Assembly: GCF_008365315.1 (NCBI RefSeq)
Contig: NZ_CP043506.1
Coordinates: 248,001 to 312,000, forward strand
Length of the DNA stretch: 64,000 nucleotides
Reading direction: 5' to 3'
DNA from: Acetobacter vaccinii
Lineage (GTDB): Bacteria; Pseudomonadota; Alphaproteobacteria; Acetobacterales; Acetobacteraceae
Shown here: piece by piece, positions 1-8,341 of the stretch
Position numbering within the stretch: the stretch's first letter is position 1
Layout of the letters: every line of letters begins with the position of its first letter
The notes under the pieces: generated by a model
Told to the model about the DNA's origin: nothing
What the model saw: only the letters and a program-made list of their open reading frames with translations
Databases searched by the model: none
Position numbers and translations under genes: made by a program

Positions 1-9
1 CTGTTGACC

Positions 10-993
10 ATGTTTGCCATGCGCCTGCACGCGCCGGGTACGCCCCTGCGCTGGGAAAACGTACCAGACCCCACCCCCGGACCGGGGGAAATACGCGTCA
101 AGGTACTGGCCTGCGGGGTCTGCCGCACCGACCTGCATGTGGTGGATGGGGAACTCCCCCACCCGACAGTGCCGATTATTCCCGGCCATCAGATTATCGG
201 GCGAATTGACCGCCTGGGGGCCGCGGTCAGTTCCCTTTCTGTTGGGCAGCGCGTGGGCATACCGTGGCTGGGGCATACCTGCGGCCACTGCCCCTACTGC
301 ACCAGCCAGCACGAAAACCTGTGCGACCACCCGCAATTTACCGGCTACACGCGCGACGGTGGATACGCCACACTGGCCGTGGCCGATGCCCGTTTTACCT
401 TCCCACTGGGTGAAAAGGGAGACGATGTGGCCCTTGCCCCCCTCCTCTGCGCCGGGCTAATTGGCTGGCGGGCCTTGGGCAAAGCACAGGATGCCCAGAG
501 AATCGGGCTCTACGGCTTTGGGTCCGCCGCCCATATCCTCACACAGGTGCTGGCCCATCAGGGCAGGCAGGCCTACGCCTTTACCCGCCCGGCCGATACA
601 CGCACGCAGGAGTTTGCCAGAAGCCTGGGGGCCTGCTGGGCAGGGGGCTCGGAGTCCCTACCGCCAGACGCGCTGGACGCCGCCATTATTTTTGCCCCTG
701 ATGGCACTTTAGTACCCGCCGCATTGCGGGCCGTGCGTAAGGGCGGGCGAGTTGTGTGTGCGGGCATACACATGAGCACAATCCCCGCGTTTTCCTACGA
801 CCTGCTGTGGGAGGAACGGGAATTGGTGTCCGTCGCCAATCTAACCCGCCAGGACGGTCTGGATTTTCTTGGCCTGGCAGCGCGCATGGATATTCGCACC
901 ACAACAACGCGCTACGCCCTGCAAGACGCCAACACAGCGCTGGATGACCTGCGGCATGGCCGTTTTGAAGGGGCCGCCGTGCTTGTGCCCTAG
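10..993 (+). CDS. Zinc-dependent alcohol dehydrogenase family protein
   Basis: Medium-chain dehydrogenase/reductase that probably oxidises an alcohol or reduces an aldehyde with NAD(P). GVCRTDLH near residue 37 holds a catalytic-zinc Cys. GHQ replaces the usual GHE near residue 59, a variant I recall from a subgroup of this family. CGHCPYCTSQHENLC near residue 95 supplies four structural-zinc cysteines, and GLYGFGSAAHIL near residue 168 is the Rossmann loop. About 327 residues is a usual length. ATG at 10 is preferred over in-frame TTG at 4, but the window edge hides upstream sequence, so an earlier start is possible. The substrate cannot be told from sequence. Confidence 0.88.
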   Translation: MFAMRLHAPGTPLRWENVPDPTPGPGEIRVKVLACGVCRTDLHVVDGELPHPTVPIIPGHQIIGRIDRLGAAVSSLSVGQRVGIPWLGHTCGHCPYCTSQHENLCDHPQFTGYTRDGGYATLAVADARFTFPLGEKGDDVALAPLLCAGLIGWRALGKAQDAQRIGLYGFGSAAHILTQVLAHQGRQAYAFTRPADTRTQEFARSLGACWAGGSESLPPDALDAAIIFAPDGTLVPAALRAVRKGGRVVCAGIHMSTIPAFSYDLLWEERELVSVANLTRQDGLDFLGLAARMDIRTTTTRYALQDANTALDDLRHGRFEGAAVLVP

Positions 994-1028
994 GCGAAGG
1001 TTTTAGACACGATCAAAAAAACCATAAA

Positions 1029-1065
1029 TTCTCAAAGGTTTCTGAGAACGCTTTTTGCAAAAAGC
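1029..1065. repeat. Palindromic hairpin element downstream of the dehydrogenase
   Basis: TTCTCA (1029-1034) and TGAGAA (1043-1048) form a short inverted repeat. The perfect 16-bp palindrome GCTTTTTGCAAAAAGC follows at 1050-1065. It lies between the dehydrogenase stop and the convergent regulator gene, so it may act as a weak bidirectional terminator. From memory, similar AAGCTT-centred palindromes are dispersed in acetic acid bacterial genomes. Confidence 0.5.
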
Positions 1066-1101
1066 TTCAAAGACAACAGCCCACGGCACCAGCTTACAGC
1101 A

Positions 1102-1431
1102 TCACTCTTCGGCGCACGTCCCGCCATCACGGAGCAGGCTGGCCAGAACAGAAGCCAGCAGGCCCGGAAAGCGCACCTCCAGTTCCTGCTCCCGCAGACT
1201 GTTCATATGGGTCACGCCCACAACCTCGGTGCGCAAAACCCCAGCGCGGCGCAACACCGCAAAATGGTGCGACACCGAGGACTTGGGCCGTCCATCATCC
1301 AGCGCGGCACAGCTTTGGGGCTGTGTAATCGCCAGCTTGTACACAATGCCAAGGCGGAACGGATCGGCAAGCGCATGCAGCACCTGAAGGAGTTGGATAT
1401 CCGCAATATCGGGGTGCTGGTACTGTCTCAT
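1102..1431 (-). CDS. ArsR-family winged-helix transcriptional regulator
   Basis: Small repressor-type DNA-binding protein of 109 aa. The N-terminal half carries the ArsR pattern ALADPFRLGIVYKL, then a recognition region around KSSVSHHFAVLRRAGVL that fits the family's SxHL/LxxAG helix-turn-helix. No clustered Cys metal site (CVC type) is visible, so a metal inducer is not supported. It is divergent from the Old Yellow Enzyme gene, with a perfect 9-bp dyad in the shared promoter region, so it probably represses that gene and itself. ATG at 1431 is preferred to an in-frame GTG at 1437. Confidence 0.85.
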   Translation of the reverse strand: MRQYQHPDIADIQLLQVLHALADPFRLGIVYKLAITQPQSCAALDDGRPKSSVSHHFAVLRRAGVLRTEVVGVTHMNSLREQELEVRFPGLLASVLASLLRDGGTCAEE

Positions 1432-1465
1432 AGCCACAGCCTATAGCTTTTTCCCTTGCTTTGCC

Positions 1466-1493
1466 CAATAGTTCCATTAAAGTCGAACTATTG
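1466..1493. promoter_or_regulatory. Perfect 9-bp inverted repeat, likely ArsR-type operator
   Basis: CAATAGTTC (1466-1474) and GAACTATTG (1485-1493) are exact inverted copies with a 10-bp spacer. The site sits 38 bp before the Old Yellow Enzyme start and 35 bp before the regulator start, where a dimeric repressor would control both divergent promoters. Confidence 0.65.
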
Positions 1494-1530
1494 AGGCCTT
1501 ACGCCCGCTCTCAAAAGGGACATACAGGAT

Positions 1531-2622
1531 ATGCCTGCTCTTTTCGATCCTTATACCCTCAAGGATGTCATTCTCCGCAACCGTATCGCCGTTGGTCCCA
1601 TGTGCCAGTATATGGCACAGGACGGTGTACCCAACGACTGGCACAGTGTGCATTATACCTCCCTCGCACGGGGTGGGGCGGGTCTGGTCACGATCGAGGC
1701 CACCGCAGTCTCGCCCGAGGGCCGCATTTCCCCCCACTGCCCTGGTTTGTGGAACGACACTCAGGCCGAAGCTTTTGCCCCCATTGCTGCAAGCATTCGC
1801 AAGGCCGGTGCCATTGCCGGTATTCAGCTTGCCCATGCAGGCCGCAAAGCCAGCGCCAATGTGCCGTGGGAAGGGGACGACCATATTCCCGCTTCCGACC
1901 CGCGTAGCTGGCAGCCCATTGCCCCCTCCGCCGTTGCTTTTGGCCAGAACCTGCCCCGCGTCCCACAGGCCATGACACTGGACGACATTGCCCGCGTGAA
2001 AGCCGACTTTGTGCGGGCAGCCGAACGCGCGCGTGATGCCGGGTTCCAGTCCCTGATGCTGCATTTTGCCCATGGCTATCTGGCACAGAGCTTCTGGTCC
2101 ACCCATTCCAACCAGCGCACCGACTCCTATGGTGGCAGCGCGGAAAACCGGGGCCGTTTCCTGCTGGAAACACTGGAAGCCGTACGCGCTGTGTGGCCTG
2201 AAAACCTGCCGCTGAGCGCGCGTTTTGGCGTGATCGAGTTTGATGGCAAGGACGAGGAAACCCTTGCGGAATCGATCGACCTTGTGCGGAAAATGAAAGC
2301 CCTTGGGCTTGATTTCATCGATGTCAGCATCGGCTTTTCCACCCCCGAAGCCAAAATCCCCTGGGGGCCAGCCTTCATGGCGCCGATTGCCGCCCGCGTC
2401 CGCAAGGAAGCCGGTATTGCCGCCACTACGTCCTGGTATATCAGCGAAGGTCGTCAGGCTGATGCCCTGGTGCGCAACGATGTGCTCGATCTGGTTACCC
2501 TGGGTCGCCCGCTGCTGGCCAACCCGCACTGGCCGCAGGAAGCCGCTCGTGTCCTGCATGCCCCCAATGCCGCCAAGGTACTGCCGCCTTCCTACGGGTG
2601 GTGGCTGGCCCGCTACCAGTAA
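1531..2622 (+). CDS. NADH:flavin oxidoreductase, Old Yellow Enzyme family (YqjM/NamA-like)
   Basis: FMN-dependent ene-reductase predicted to reduce activated C=C bonds using NAD(P)H. It is a TIM barrel of 363 aa. PMCQY near residue 25 matches the redox-tuning Cys of the YqjM class. LHFAHGYL near residue 177 retains the His pair that binds the substrate carbonyl. SNQRTDSYGGSAENR follows, a hallmark of the family, and VTLGRPLLANPHW near the C-terminus is the phosphate-binding end. AGGAT lies just before the ATG. Control by the divergent ArsR-type protein is inferred; such pairs often respond to electrophiles or quinones. Confidence 0.93.
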   Translation: MPALFDPYTLKDVILRNRIAVGPMCQYMAQDGVPNDWHSVHYTSLARGGAGLVTIEATAVSPEGRISPHCPGLWNDTQAEAFAPIAASIRKAGAIAGIQLAHAGRKASANVPWEGDDHIPASDPRSWQPIAPSAVAFGQNLPRVPQAMTLDDIARVKADFVRAAERARDAGFQSLMLHFAHGYLAQSFWSTHSNQRTDSYGGSAENRGRFLLETLEAVRAVWPENLPLSARFGVIEFDGKDEETLAESIDLVRKMKALGLDFIDVSIGFSTPEAKIPWGPAFMAPIAARVRKEAGIAATTSWYISEGRQADALVRNDVLDLVTLGRPLLANPHWPQEAARVLHAPNAAKVLPPSYGWWLARYQ

Positions 2623-2773
2623 GGCGGCTGGCCTCTTGCACTTGCCGCACACGGCCTGGGCAAGGGGCACCATCTGCTTGGCGCGCTAGCGTGTGCACTG
2701 CCCCGCCAACGCGATACTCAGCCTATTCTCCCACATTTCTGGGATGGCTGGTTTCGTGAGCCGTCAGGGTAAC

Positions 2774-2797
2774 GTCGCCTTTTTGAAAAAAGGCGAC
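2774..2797. repeat. Intergenic hairpin between convergent genes
   Basis: GTCGCCTTTTT (2774-2784) and AAAAAAGGCGAC (2786-2797) form an inverted repeat with almost no loop. It is followed by CACCCAAAAGCTTTTA. It separates the oxidoreductase from convergent panB and may terminate either. The arrangement resembles a dispersed palindrome I recall from acetic acid bacteria. Confidence 0.5.
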
Positions 2798-2844
2798 ACC
2801 CAAAAGCTTTTATCTCAGCCCCAGATTTGGCTTGGGGCAGATTT

Positions 2845-3663
2845 TCAATCCTCTACGGGCATGCCCACACATTCCGCAGGCCCCGGAAAGCTGCGTTCAC
2901 GCACAGCCTGCGCATAGGCTGCTACCGCGCTATCCACCTCACGCCCCAGTTCGGCAAAGCGCCGGACAAAACGGGGGGTGAAGGTCCCGAACAGGCCCAG
3001 CATATCCTCGGCAACCAGCACCTGCCCGCCACAGGCCGGGGAAGCCCCGATACCGATTGTCGGCACTGACAACTTTTGGGCGATCTTACGGGACAGTGGC
3101 TCGTACGTGCTTTCAATCACTATAAGGGCAGCGCCTGCCTGCGCCACAGCTACCGCATCTTCCATAATCTGTTCTGCCTCGTCCCCACGCCCGACGGTGC
3201 GGAAGCCACCATGCGTATGCACAGCCTGTGGTTTGAGGCCGATATGGCCAATAACCGGAATACCCCGTGTGACGAGGAAATGGATTGTCTCTGCCATTTC
3301 CAAGCCCCCTTCCAGCTTGACGCAGCCTGCGCCACTTCTGGCCATGATATCCGCCGCAACACGGAAGGCCTGCTGGGGGCTTTCCTGATAGCTGCCAAAA
3401 GGCAGATCGACCGCCACACAGGCCCGCTGGCTCCCACGCACCACGGCCTGAGCGTGCGCCACCATCATATCCGGCGTGACCGCCAGAGTGGACTCCATAC
3501 CGTACACGACCATGCCCAGAGAATCCCCAACCAGCAGCAGGTCGCAATGGGGGTCAAGCAGGCGGGCCATGGGTGTGGTGTAGGCCGTCAGCGCCACAAT
3601 AGGCGCATCCAGCGCGGCCAGAGACCGTGGGGTGTGCCGTCGGACCGTGCTATGAATGCTCAC
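2845..3663 (-). CDS. panB: 3-methyl-2-oxobutanoate hydroxymethyltransferase
   Basis: First step of pantothenate synthesis: transfers a hydroxymethyl group from methylenetetrahydrofolate to 2-oxoisovalerate, giving ketopantoate. [13 protein letters not shown] is the metal- and substrate-binding signature, VKLEGG holds the substrate lysine region, and [13 protein letters not shown] and [15 protein letters not shown] are family motifs. GTG at 3663 gives 272 aa, the normal PanB length, with GGGA upstream. An in-frame ATG at 3828 would add 55 residues unlike the family. No panC is adjacent. Confidence 0.95.
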   Translation of the reverse strand: MSIHSTVRRHTPRSLAALDAPIVALTAYTTPMARLLDPHCDLLLVGDSLGMVVYGMESTLAVTPDMMVAHAQAVVRGSQRACVAVDLPFGSYQESPQQAFRVAADIMARSGAGCVKLEGGLEMAETIHFLVTRGIPVIGHIGLKPQAVHTHGGFRTVGRGDEAEQIMEDAVAVAQAGAALIVIESTYEPLSRKIAQKLSVPTIGIGASPACGGQVLVAEDMLGLFGTFTPRFVRRFAELGREVDSAVAAYAQAVRERSFPGPAECVGMPVED

Positions 3664-3857
3664 TCGTCTTTTTCCCGTTTTTAGATGCTCAGGACAGATG
3701 GCAGCACCATTCTCCCTAAGCTGGAAGCTGTCCACCCCGGAGCGGCAAAGAAACCCCGATTTGAACGCCCCTGCCCTGAACAGCCTGTGCGTAAAAGAAA
3801 AATCATTCCAAGCATTGACAGGACTCACGCAGACGGGTAGGTGATTGCCAACACGAT

Positions 3858-3943
3858 GGAGGGGTGCCCGAGTGGCTAAAGGGGGCGGACTGTAAATCCG
3901 CTGGCGTACGCCTACGTTGGTTCGAATCCAACCCCCTCCACCA
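3858..3943 (+). tRNA. tRNA-Tyr (anticodon GTA)
   Basis: A complete class II cloverleaf of 86 nt. Acceptor arms GGAGGGG (3858-3864) and CCCCTCC (3933-3939) pair, followed by discriminator A and an encoded CCA (3941-3943). The anticodon loop ACTGTAAAT gives GTA. A long variable arm precedes the T-loop GTTCGAATC, as expected for bacterial tRNA-Tyr. Confidence 0.97.
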
Positions 3944-4127
3944 TGTTTTCCAATACAATTTAAAAAGTGTGGTTCTGCTGTTTTGCAGGAATAACTGCAT
4001 ACACATCACCTTGCTGATGTCGGCACAGTGATAGCCCACCATGCAGCAGCCTGCGTTCAAAACGCGGTCCAACCTCCCCACGGACACGGCTGGCGCACTG
4101 CGCCTGAGCACGGCCACCACGTAAGTG

Positions 4128-4250
4128 CTAGAAACACATCCCCAGCACGCACCCGCTATGCATATGCGTGAATGACGCATGTGCGTAAAACAGTGCGCCG
4201 CCCAGCACGGCCGTCAAACCAACAAAAATATAGAACTCAGTTCTGTGCAT
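4128..4250 (-). CDS. Possible 40-aa small membrane protein
   Basis: In the 395-base gap between tRNA-Tyr and mtnP, an ATG at 4250 opens a 40-codon frame ending in TAG at 4128. It begins MHRTEFYIFVGLTAVLGGAL and has one convincing hydrophobic segment (residues 6-22), then a His/Cys-containing tail (HASFTHMHSGC) and a final GMCF. A GGTGAGG stretch is very close to the start, so initiation is not clearly supported. It lies downstream of the mtnP terminator on the same strand. Nothing else was found in this gap. Function unknown; it may be a chance frame. Confidence 0.33.
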   Translation of the reverse strand: MHRTEFYIFVGLTAVLGGALFYAHASFTHMHSGCVLGMCF

Positions 4251-4282
4251 GCCTCACCATTCCCCCTGCTGTGTGCCCATAC

Positions 4283-4314
4283 AAAAACGCCTGCCATGGG
4301 ACTGGCAGGCGTTT
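4283..4314 (-). terminator. Rho-independent terminator of the cytochrome b/c1-mtnP operon
   Basis: Read on the minus strand, AAACGCCTGCCA pairs with TGGCAGGCGTTT around a 6-nt loop, followed by a T tract (A5 at 4283-4287 on the plus strand). It lies 25 bp beyond the mtnP stop. Confidence 0.88.
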
Positions 4315-4339
4315 CGTGCAGACCGGCTTGAGACGTCTT

Positions 4340-5227
4340 TTACAGAACGCGCCCGGCCACTGTCTTGAGCTTGCTGATCAGTTCTGGGTCGCGCGCATCG
4401 GGCGCGGTAATCAGCGCGTATTCCAGGGAACGGTCACACCCGGCCTGGCACGTATGGCGGGCCTTACCCCCAAGAGCCGGGATAACTGCCTTGACCAGTG
4501 CTTTTGCTTTGGCGGAGTTGGCCTGCATGATCTTGACCACGCTATCCACGCTCACATTGTCATGCTCGGTATGCCAGCAGTCATAATCCGTCACCATGGC
4601 GACGGTCGCGTAGCAGATCTCAGCTTCCCGGGCCAGGCTGGCTTCAGGCATGTTGGTCATGCCAATGACCGAGCAACCCCATGTGCGGTACAGTTCGCTT
4701 TCCGCACGGGTGGAAAACTGCGGGCCTTCCATAACCAGATAGGTGCCGCCACGGGTAACATCCATCCCCTGCTTGCGGGCTTCGGCCTCCAGCACATCGC
4801 CCACGCGGGAGCACAGCGGGTCCGCCATGGACACATGGGCTACGCAGCCAGTGTCAAAAAAGCTTTTTTCACGCGCGATGGTGCGGTCAATAAACTGGTC
4901 GATAATGACAAAACGGCCAGGCGGCAGTTCTTCCTTCAACGACCCCACGGCGGAGAGCGAGACGATATCCGTCACACCAGACATTTTCAGTGCGGCAATG
5001 TTGGCCCGGTAGTTCAGGCGTGAGGGCGGAATGGGGTGCCCCCGGCCATGACGGGGCAGAAACACGCAGCGCACACCATCCAGACGGCCAAACAGCAACT
5101 GGTCGGACGGGCTGCCCCAGGGGGTTTCAACCGTGCGCCATTCCTTGTCTTCCAGGCCGTCAATATCGTACAGGCCCGACCCACCGATCAGGCCGATTAC
5201 GGGTTCCAGTGTTTCATTTTCTGACAT
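4340..5227 (-). CDS. mtnP: S-methyl-5'-thioadenosine phosphorylase
   Basis: Splits methylthioadenosine, a by-product of polyamine synthesis, into adenine and methylthioribose-1-phosphate. GLIGGSGLYDI at the N-terminus and LPRHGRGHPIPPS bind phosphate. YLVMEGPQFSTRAES and VIGMTNMPEASLAREAEI are the base- and ribose-binding signatures of the MTAP family. At 295 aa it is of usual length. Its start overlaps the cytochrome c1 stop by 14 bp, so it is translated from the same message, an odd pairing with respiratory genes. A strong terminator follows. Confidence 0.95.
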   Translation of the reverse strand: MSENETLEPVIGLIGGSGLYDIDGLEDKEWRTVETPWGSPSDQLLFGRLDGVRCVFLPRHGRGHPIPPSRLNYRANIAALKMSGVTDIVSLSAVGSLKEELPPGRFVIIDQFIDRTIAREKSFFDTGCVAHVSMADPLCSRVGDVLEAEARKQGMDVTRGGTYLVMEGPQFSTRAESELYRTWGCSVIGMTNMPEASLAREAEICYATVAMVTDYDCWHTEHDNVSVDSVVKIMQANSAKAKALVKAVIPALGGKARHTCQAGCDRSLEYALITAPDARDPELISKLKTVAGRVL

Positions 5228-5999
5228 CAGACCAGACTCTCCGGTTCAAAAGCACAAACAGAAGCGCAAGAAAGCACAGATACAGCCCCGCACCTACCCC
5301 CAGCCGATGCCTGGTGTCCTGATGTGGCGCGGAAACCCATGCAAGAAATGTTGTGACATCCCGAGCCTGCTGCTGCACGGTCGGCTCCGTGCCATCCGCA
5401 TAGTGGAGCGCGCCCTCATGCCAGGGCGGTGGCATGGCCGTAAAATGCCCAATGGCATAGGGGTTTGCAAAACCCTTACCCTCAACATGTCGGGCATCGG
5501 GGGCAAAGCCGGTTAGCAACGCATACACACGGTCGGCCCCGCCAGGATAAACCGAGACCATGCGGGAAAGATCAGGGGGAACAATCCCGCCATTAGCGGC
5601 CTTGGCTGCCGCCGGACTGCCAAAGGGCATCGGGAAGGCATCATCCGGTCGCCCTTTCCGATATTGCAGGTGGTTATGGGCGTCCAACCCGTCAGGCACG
5701 CGCCAGCTTGCGGCCAGTGCCAGAACCTGCTCGGAATCCAGCCCCATATCGGCAAGGTCAGAAAAATGCACCTGTGCCAGACCATGGCAGGTGGCACAGA
5801 CAGCGGCATAAACGCCGTAGCCACGCTGGACGGCGGCCAGGTCAAAATGCCCCAGCGGCCCCTTGAACGACCATGCCTGCGGGGGGGCGGGCTTTGGCCC
5901 TTCCGCCGCATTGGCCCAGACCGGGGCAGCACATGCCACCATGATGGCTGCAAAACGGGAGACTACAGGCCCCATACCTGCGTGTCGGGATAGCACCAT
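5214..5999 (-). CDS. petC: Cytochrome c1 of the bc1 complex
   Basis: Membrane-anchored c-type cytochrome that would pass electrons from the Rieske protein to a soluble acceptor. It has an N-terminal signal peptide, one haem site CATCH near residue 72, and FTAMPPPWHE near residue 187, where Met is the axial ligand. A single C-terminal membrane helix ends in NRRVWSDVRK. ATG at 5999 overlaps the cytochrome b stop (TGATG); GTG at 6002 is the alternative. The domain layout is canonical, so this subunit itself looks intact. Confidence 0.93.
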   Translation of the reverse strand: MVLSRHAGMGPVVSRFAAIMVACAAPVWANAAEGPKPAPPQAWSFKGPLGHFDLAAVQRGYGVYAAVCATCHGLAQVHFSDLADMGLDSEQVLALAASWRVPDGLDAHNHLQYRKGRPDDAFPMPFGSPAAAKAANGGIVPPDLSRMVSVYPGGADRVYALLTGFAPDARHVEGKGFANPYAIGHFTAMPPPWHEGALHYADGTEPTVQQQARDVTTFLAWVSAPHQDTRHRLGVGAGLYLCFLALLFVLLNRRVWSDVRK

Positions 6000-7183
6000 C
6001 ACGCTCCCTCCCCCGCCATGCGGCTACGCAGAGGCAGAAAAAGTAAAAAATAGGCGTAATACAGCGCACAACCCAAACGCCCGGCCAGAAGCCACCCCCC
6101 AGCCACATGGTGCCGCCCGGCAGCCGCCACAAGCACAGCCCCCCCGACAAGACAGGCCAGTGCAACAAAAGCCGCTACCCGCCCCACACCAGTCGCCCCC
6201 TGCCCGGCCCGGCCCTTGTCCAGCCAGGGCACCGCAAACAAAATCGCGACTGCCCCACCTGACAGCACCATGCCAAACAGACGCGACGGAATAACCTGCA
6301 TCATGCCGTAAAAAGGCAGGAAGTACCATGCGGGCTCAATATCAGCAGGCGTATGCAGCGGGTTTGCCGGGCGATAATTGGCGGGCTCGATAATCAGGCC
6401 CGGCCAGAAACACAGCACCAGCACAAAAGCCAATGCCAGCACGACCACCGCCAGCATGTCGCGCACTGTAAAATAAGGGTGGAACGGCAGGCTACCGACA
6501 TCACGCATCGTCCGCCCGGAGGGGCTGGAGCTGCCACGCCCATGCACCATGGCCACATGCAGCACAACACCACCCACAATCACGAAGGCCAGCAGAAAAT
6601 GCAGGGTAAACATACGGTGCAGGGTCGGTGTGCCCGGGCTTGAGCCGCCCAGAAAAATCCCTTCCAGCTCCGGCCCCAGCACTGGTATGGCCCCAACCGC
6701 CTTGCTGGCCACATCTGCCCCCCAATAGGACATTTGCCCCCATGGCAGCACATAACCAGCAAAGGCTGTCACCATCAGCAGCGCCATAAGACCACAGCCC
6801 CCCAGCCACACCCGCTGGTGTGTGGCCAGGTAGCAACGATAATAAAGCCCCCGCAGGATATGCCCGTACAGCACCAGCATGCAGAAGGACGCCCCGGTCA
6901 TATGCAGCCCGCGCATTAACCAGCCATAGGGAAAGCGCCGCTCCAGAGCCTCGACACTGCCAAATGCCAGCCCCGCATCTGGCGTATAGCCCAGGGTCAG
7001 CACCAGCCCGGTCATCAGCATAAGCACCAGCACGGCAACCAGCATGGCCCCCAGAGTCCAGGCCCAGTTAAGGTCCCGGGGCAATGGCAGGCCCGCGTAA
7101 CCCCGTAGCCACGCCGCCCCCTGTTGTGCCAGTGGTTGCGCGCTGTCGTGCGCCGTATGTTCTGGTGGTTTTCCGCCAGCCAT
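5999..7183 (-). CDS. petB: Cytochrome b of the bc1 complex, with PAWY in place of PEWY
   Basis: Di-haem quinol-oxidising membrane subunit of 394 aa. Two haem pairs are visible: His residues 14 apart in GLHMTGASFCMLVLYGH and in TLHFLLAFVIVGGVVLH. The Qo-site motif usually PEWY reads EPAWYFLPFY, from codons CCC GCA TGG TAC, so the catalytic Glu position is Ala. Normally a Rieske gene precedes cytochrome b, but only 172 bp separate this start from divergent hemF and they hold no Rieske frame. The rest of the fold appears complete. The altered motif and missing partner leave its activity open. Confidence 0.92.
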   Translation of the reverse strand: MAGGKPPEHTAHDSAQPLAQQGAAWLRGYAGLPLPRDLNWAWTLGAMLVAVLVLMLMTGLVLTLGYTPDAGLAFGSVEALERRFPYGWLMRGLHMTGASFCMLVLYGHILRGLYYRCYLATHQRVWLGGCGLMALLMVTAFAGYVLPWGQMSYWGADVASKAVGAIPVLGPELEGIFLGGSSPGTPTLHRMFTLHFLLAFVIVGGVVLHVAMVHGRGSSSPSGRTMRDVGSLPFHPYFTVRDMLAVVVLALAFVLVLCFWPGLIIEPANYRPANPLHTPADIEPAWYFLPFYGMMQVIPSRLFGMVLSGGAVAILFAVPWLDKGRAGQGATGVGRVAAFVALACLVGGAVLVAAAGRHHVAGGWLLAGRLGCALYYAYFLLFLPLRSRMAGEGA

Positions 7184-7355
7184 GGTGCCCTGTCCCCTGC
7201 CTCAGCCACGCCCCATCAGGCGCGGCACCGGTTTACCGGGGAACGGGCACGTCTTGCAATGACCGCCAGAGGAGCGCACCCCTAGAGCCCTGCCTGCCTG
7301 GGCGAGTCTGCGCCCTGGCTGACACACAGGACAAGAACAGAAGAGCCACCCACCC

Positions 7356-8270
7356 ATGACCCCCAGCACGCCTGCCACCGTTCCCACCCACGACACCCTG
7401 CGCGACAGCGCCCGCCACTGGTTTGAGACCCTGCGCGACCGGATTTGCGCGGCGTTTGAGCAACTGGAAACCGAAGCCGTGGAAGGCAACAGCCCCGTTC
7501 TGGCAGACCGTGTGCAGGCTGGCCGCTTTGAGCGCAAAGCCTGGCAGCGCCAGAATGAGGACGGCACCCCCGGCGGTGGCGGGGTCATGAGCCTGATGCG
7601 CGGCCGGGTGTTTGAAAAAGTGGGCGTGAATGTCTCCACCGTGGAAGGCACCTTCCCGCCCGACTTTGCCACCACCATTCCTGGTGCTTCTGAAAACCCT
7701 CATTTTTTTGCCACCGGCATCAGCCTTGTGGCGCATCTGTGCAATCCGCTCGTCCCTGCAGCGCATTTCAATACACGGCTGATCATTACAACACAGGGCT
7801 GGTTTGGCGGTGGGGGGGATATTACCCCCATGTTCCCAGAAAGCGCACAGGCGCTGGAGGATGCAGAGCGCTTCCATGCCTCCTTCGCTCAGGCCTGCGC
7901 CACGCATGACCCGGAGTATTACCCGCGCTTCAAAGCCTGGTGTGACAAATACTTCCACCTGCCACACCGCAATGAACCGCGTGGTCTGGGGGGTATTTTC
8001 TACGACAAGCTGGATAGCGGCAAACCGGAGATGGACTTTGCCTTCACGCGCGATGTGGGGCTGGCTTTCCTGTCATCCTACCCCGACATCATCCGTAGCC
8101 GCATGATGCAACCCTGGACCCCCGCCGAGCGCGATGCCCAGTTGATCCGCCGTGGCCGGTATGTGGAATTTAACCTGCTGCACGACCGGGGCACACTTTT
8201 TGGCCTGAAAACCGGCGGCAATACAGAAGCGATTCTGATGAGCATGCCGCCCGAAGTAAAATGGCCGTAA
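7356..8270 (+). CDS. hemF: Oxygen-dependent coproporphyrinogen III oxidase
   Basis: Aerobic haem synthesis: oxidative decarboxylation of coproporphyrinogen III to protoporphyrinogen IX. Family hallmarks are [54 protein letters not shown] and [34 protein letters not shown]; the last is the C-terminal active-site signature. At 304 aa it is of normal length. It diverges from the cytochrome b operon, which needs haem. Confidence 0.97.
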   Translation: MTPSTPATVPTHDTLRDSARHWFETLRDRICAAFEQLETEAVEGNSPVLADRVQAGRFERKAWQRQNEDGTPGGGGVMSLMRGRVFEKVGVNVSTVEGTFPPDFATTIPGASENPHFFATGISLVAHLCNPLVPAAHFNTRLIITTQGWFGGGGDITPMFPESAQALEDAERFHASFAQACATHDPEYYPRFKAWCDKYFHLPHRNEPRGLGGIFYDKLDSGKPEMDFAFTRDVGLAFLSSYPDIIRSRMMQPWTPAERDAQLIRRGRYVEFNLLHDRGTLFGLKTGGNTEAILMSMPPEVKWP

Positions 8271-8341
8271 TACAAAGTGCCGTGATTCTGCCAACAATCT
8301 GGCGTAGGATGCCCCGCTGAACAGAAACAGGACCATAATGC

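Noticed and set aside
1477..2673. Minus-strand frame of about 398 codons
   Set aside because: Antisense to the Old Yellow Enzyme gene and overlapping the regulator promoter dyad.
3858..3943. tRNA-Tyr as an integration site
   Set aside because: No duplicated tRNA 3' end or integrase was found in the surrounding sequence.
7184..7355. Hidden Rieske gene before cytochrome b
   Set aside because: The 172-bp gap is far too short and no CTH or CPCH motif is seen in any frame there or opposite hemF.
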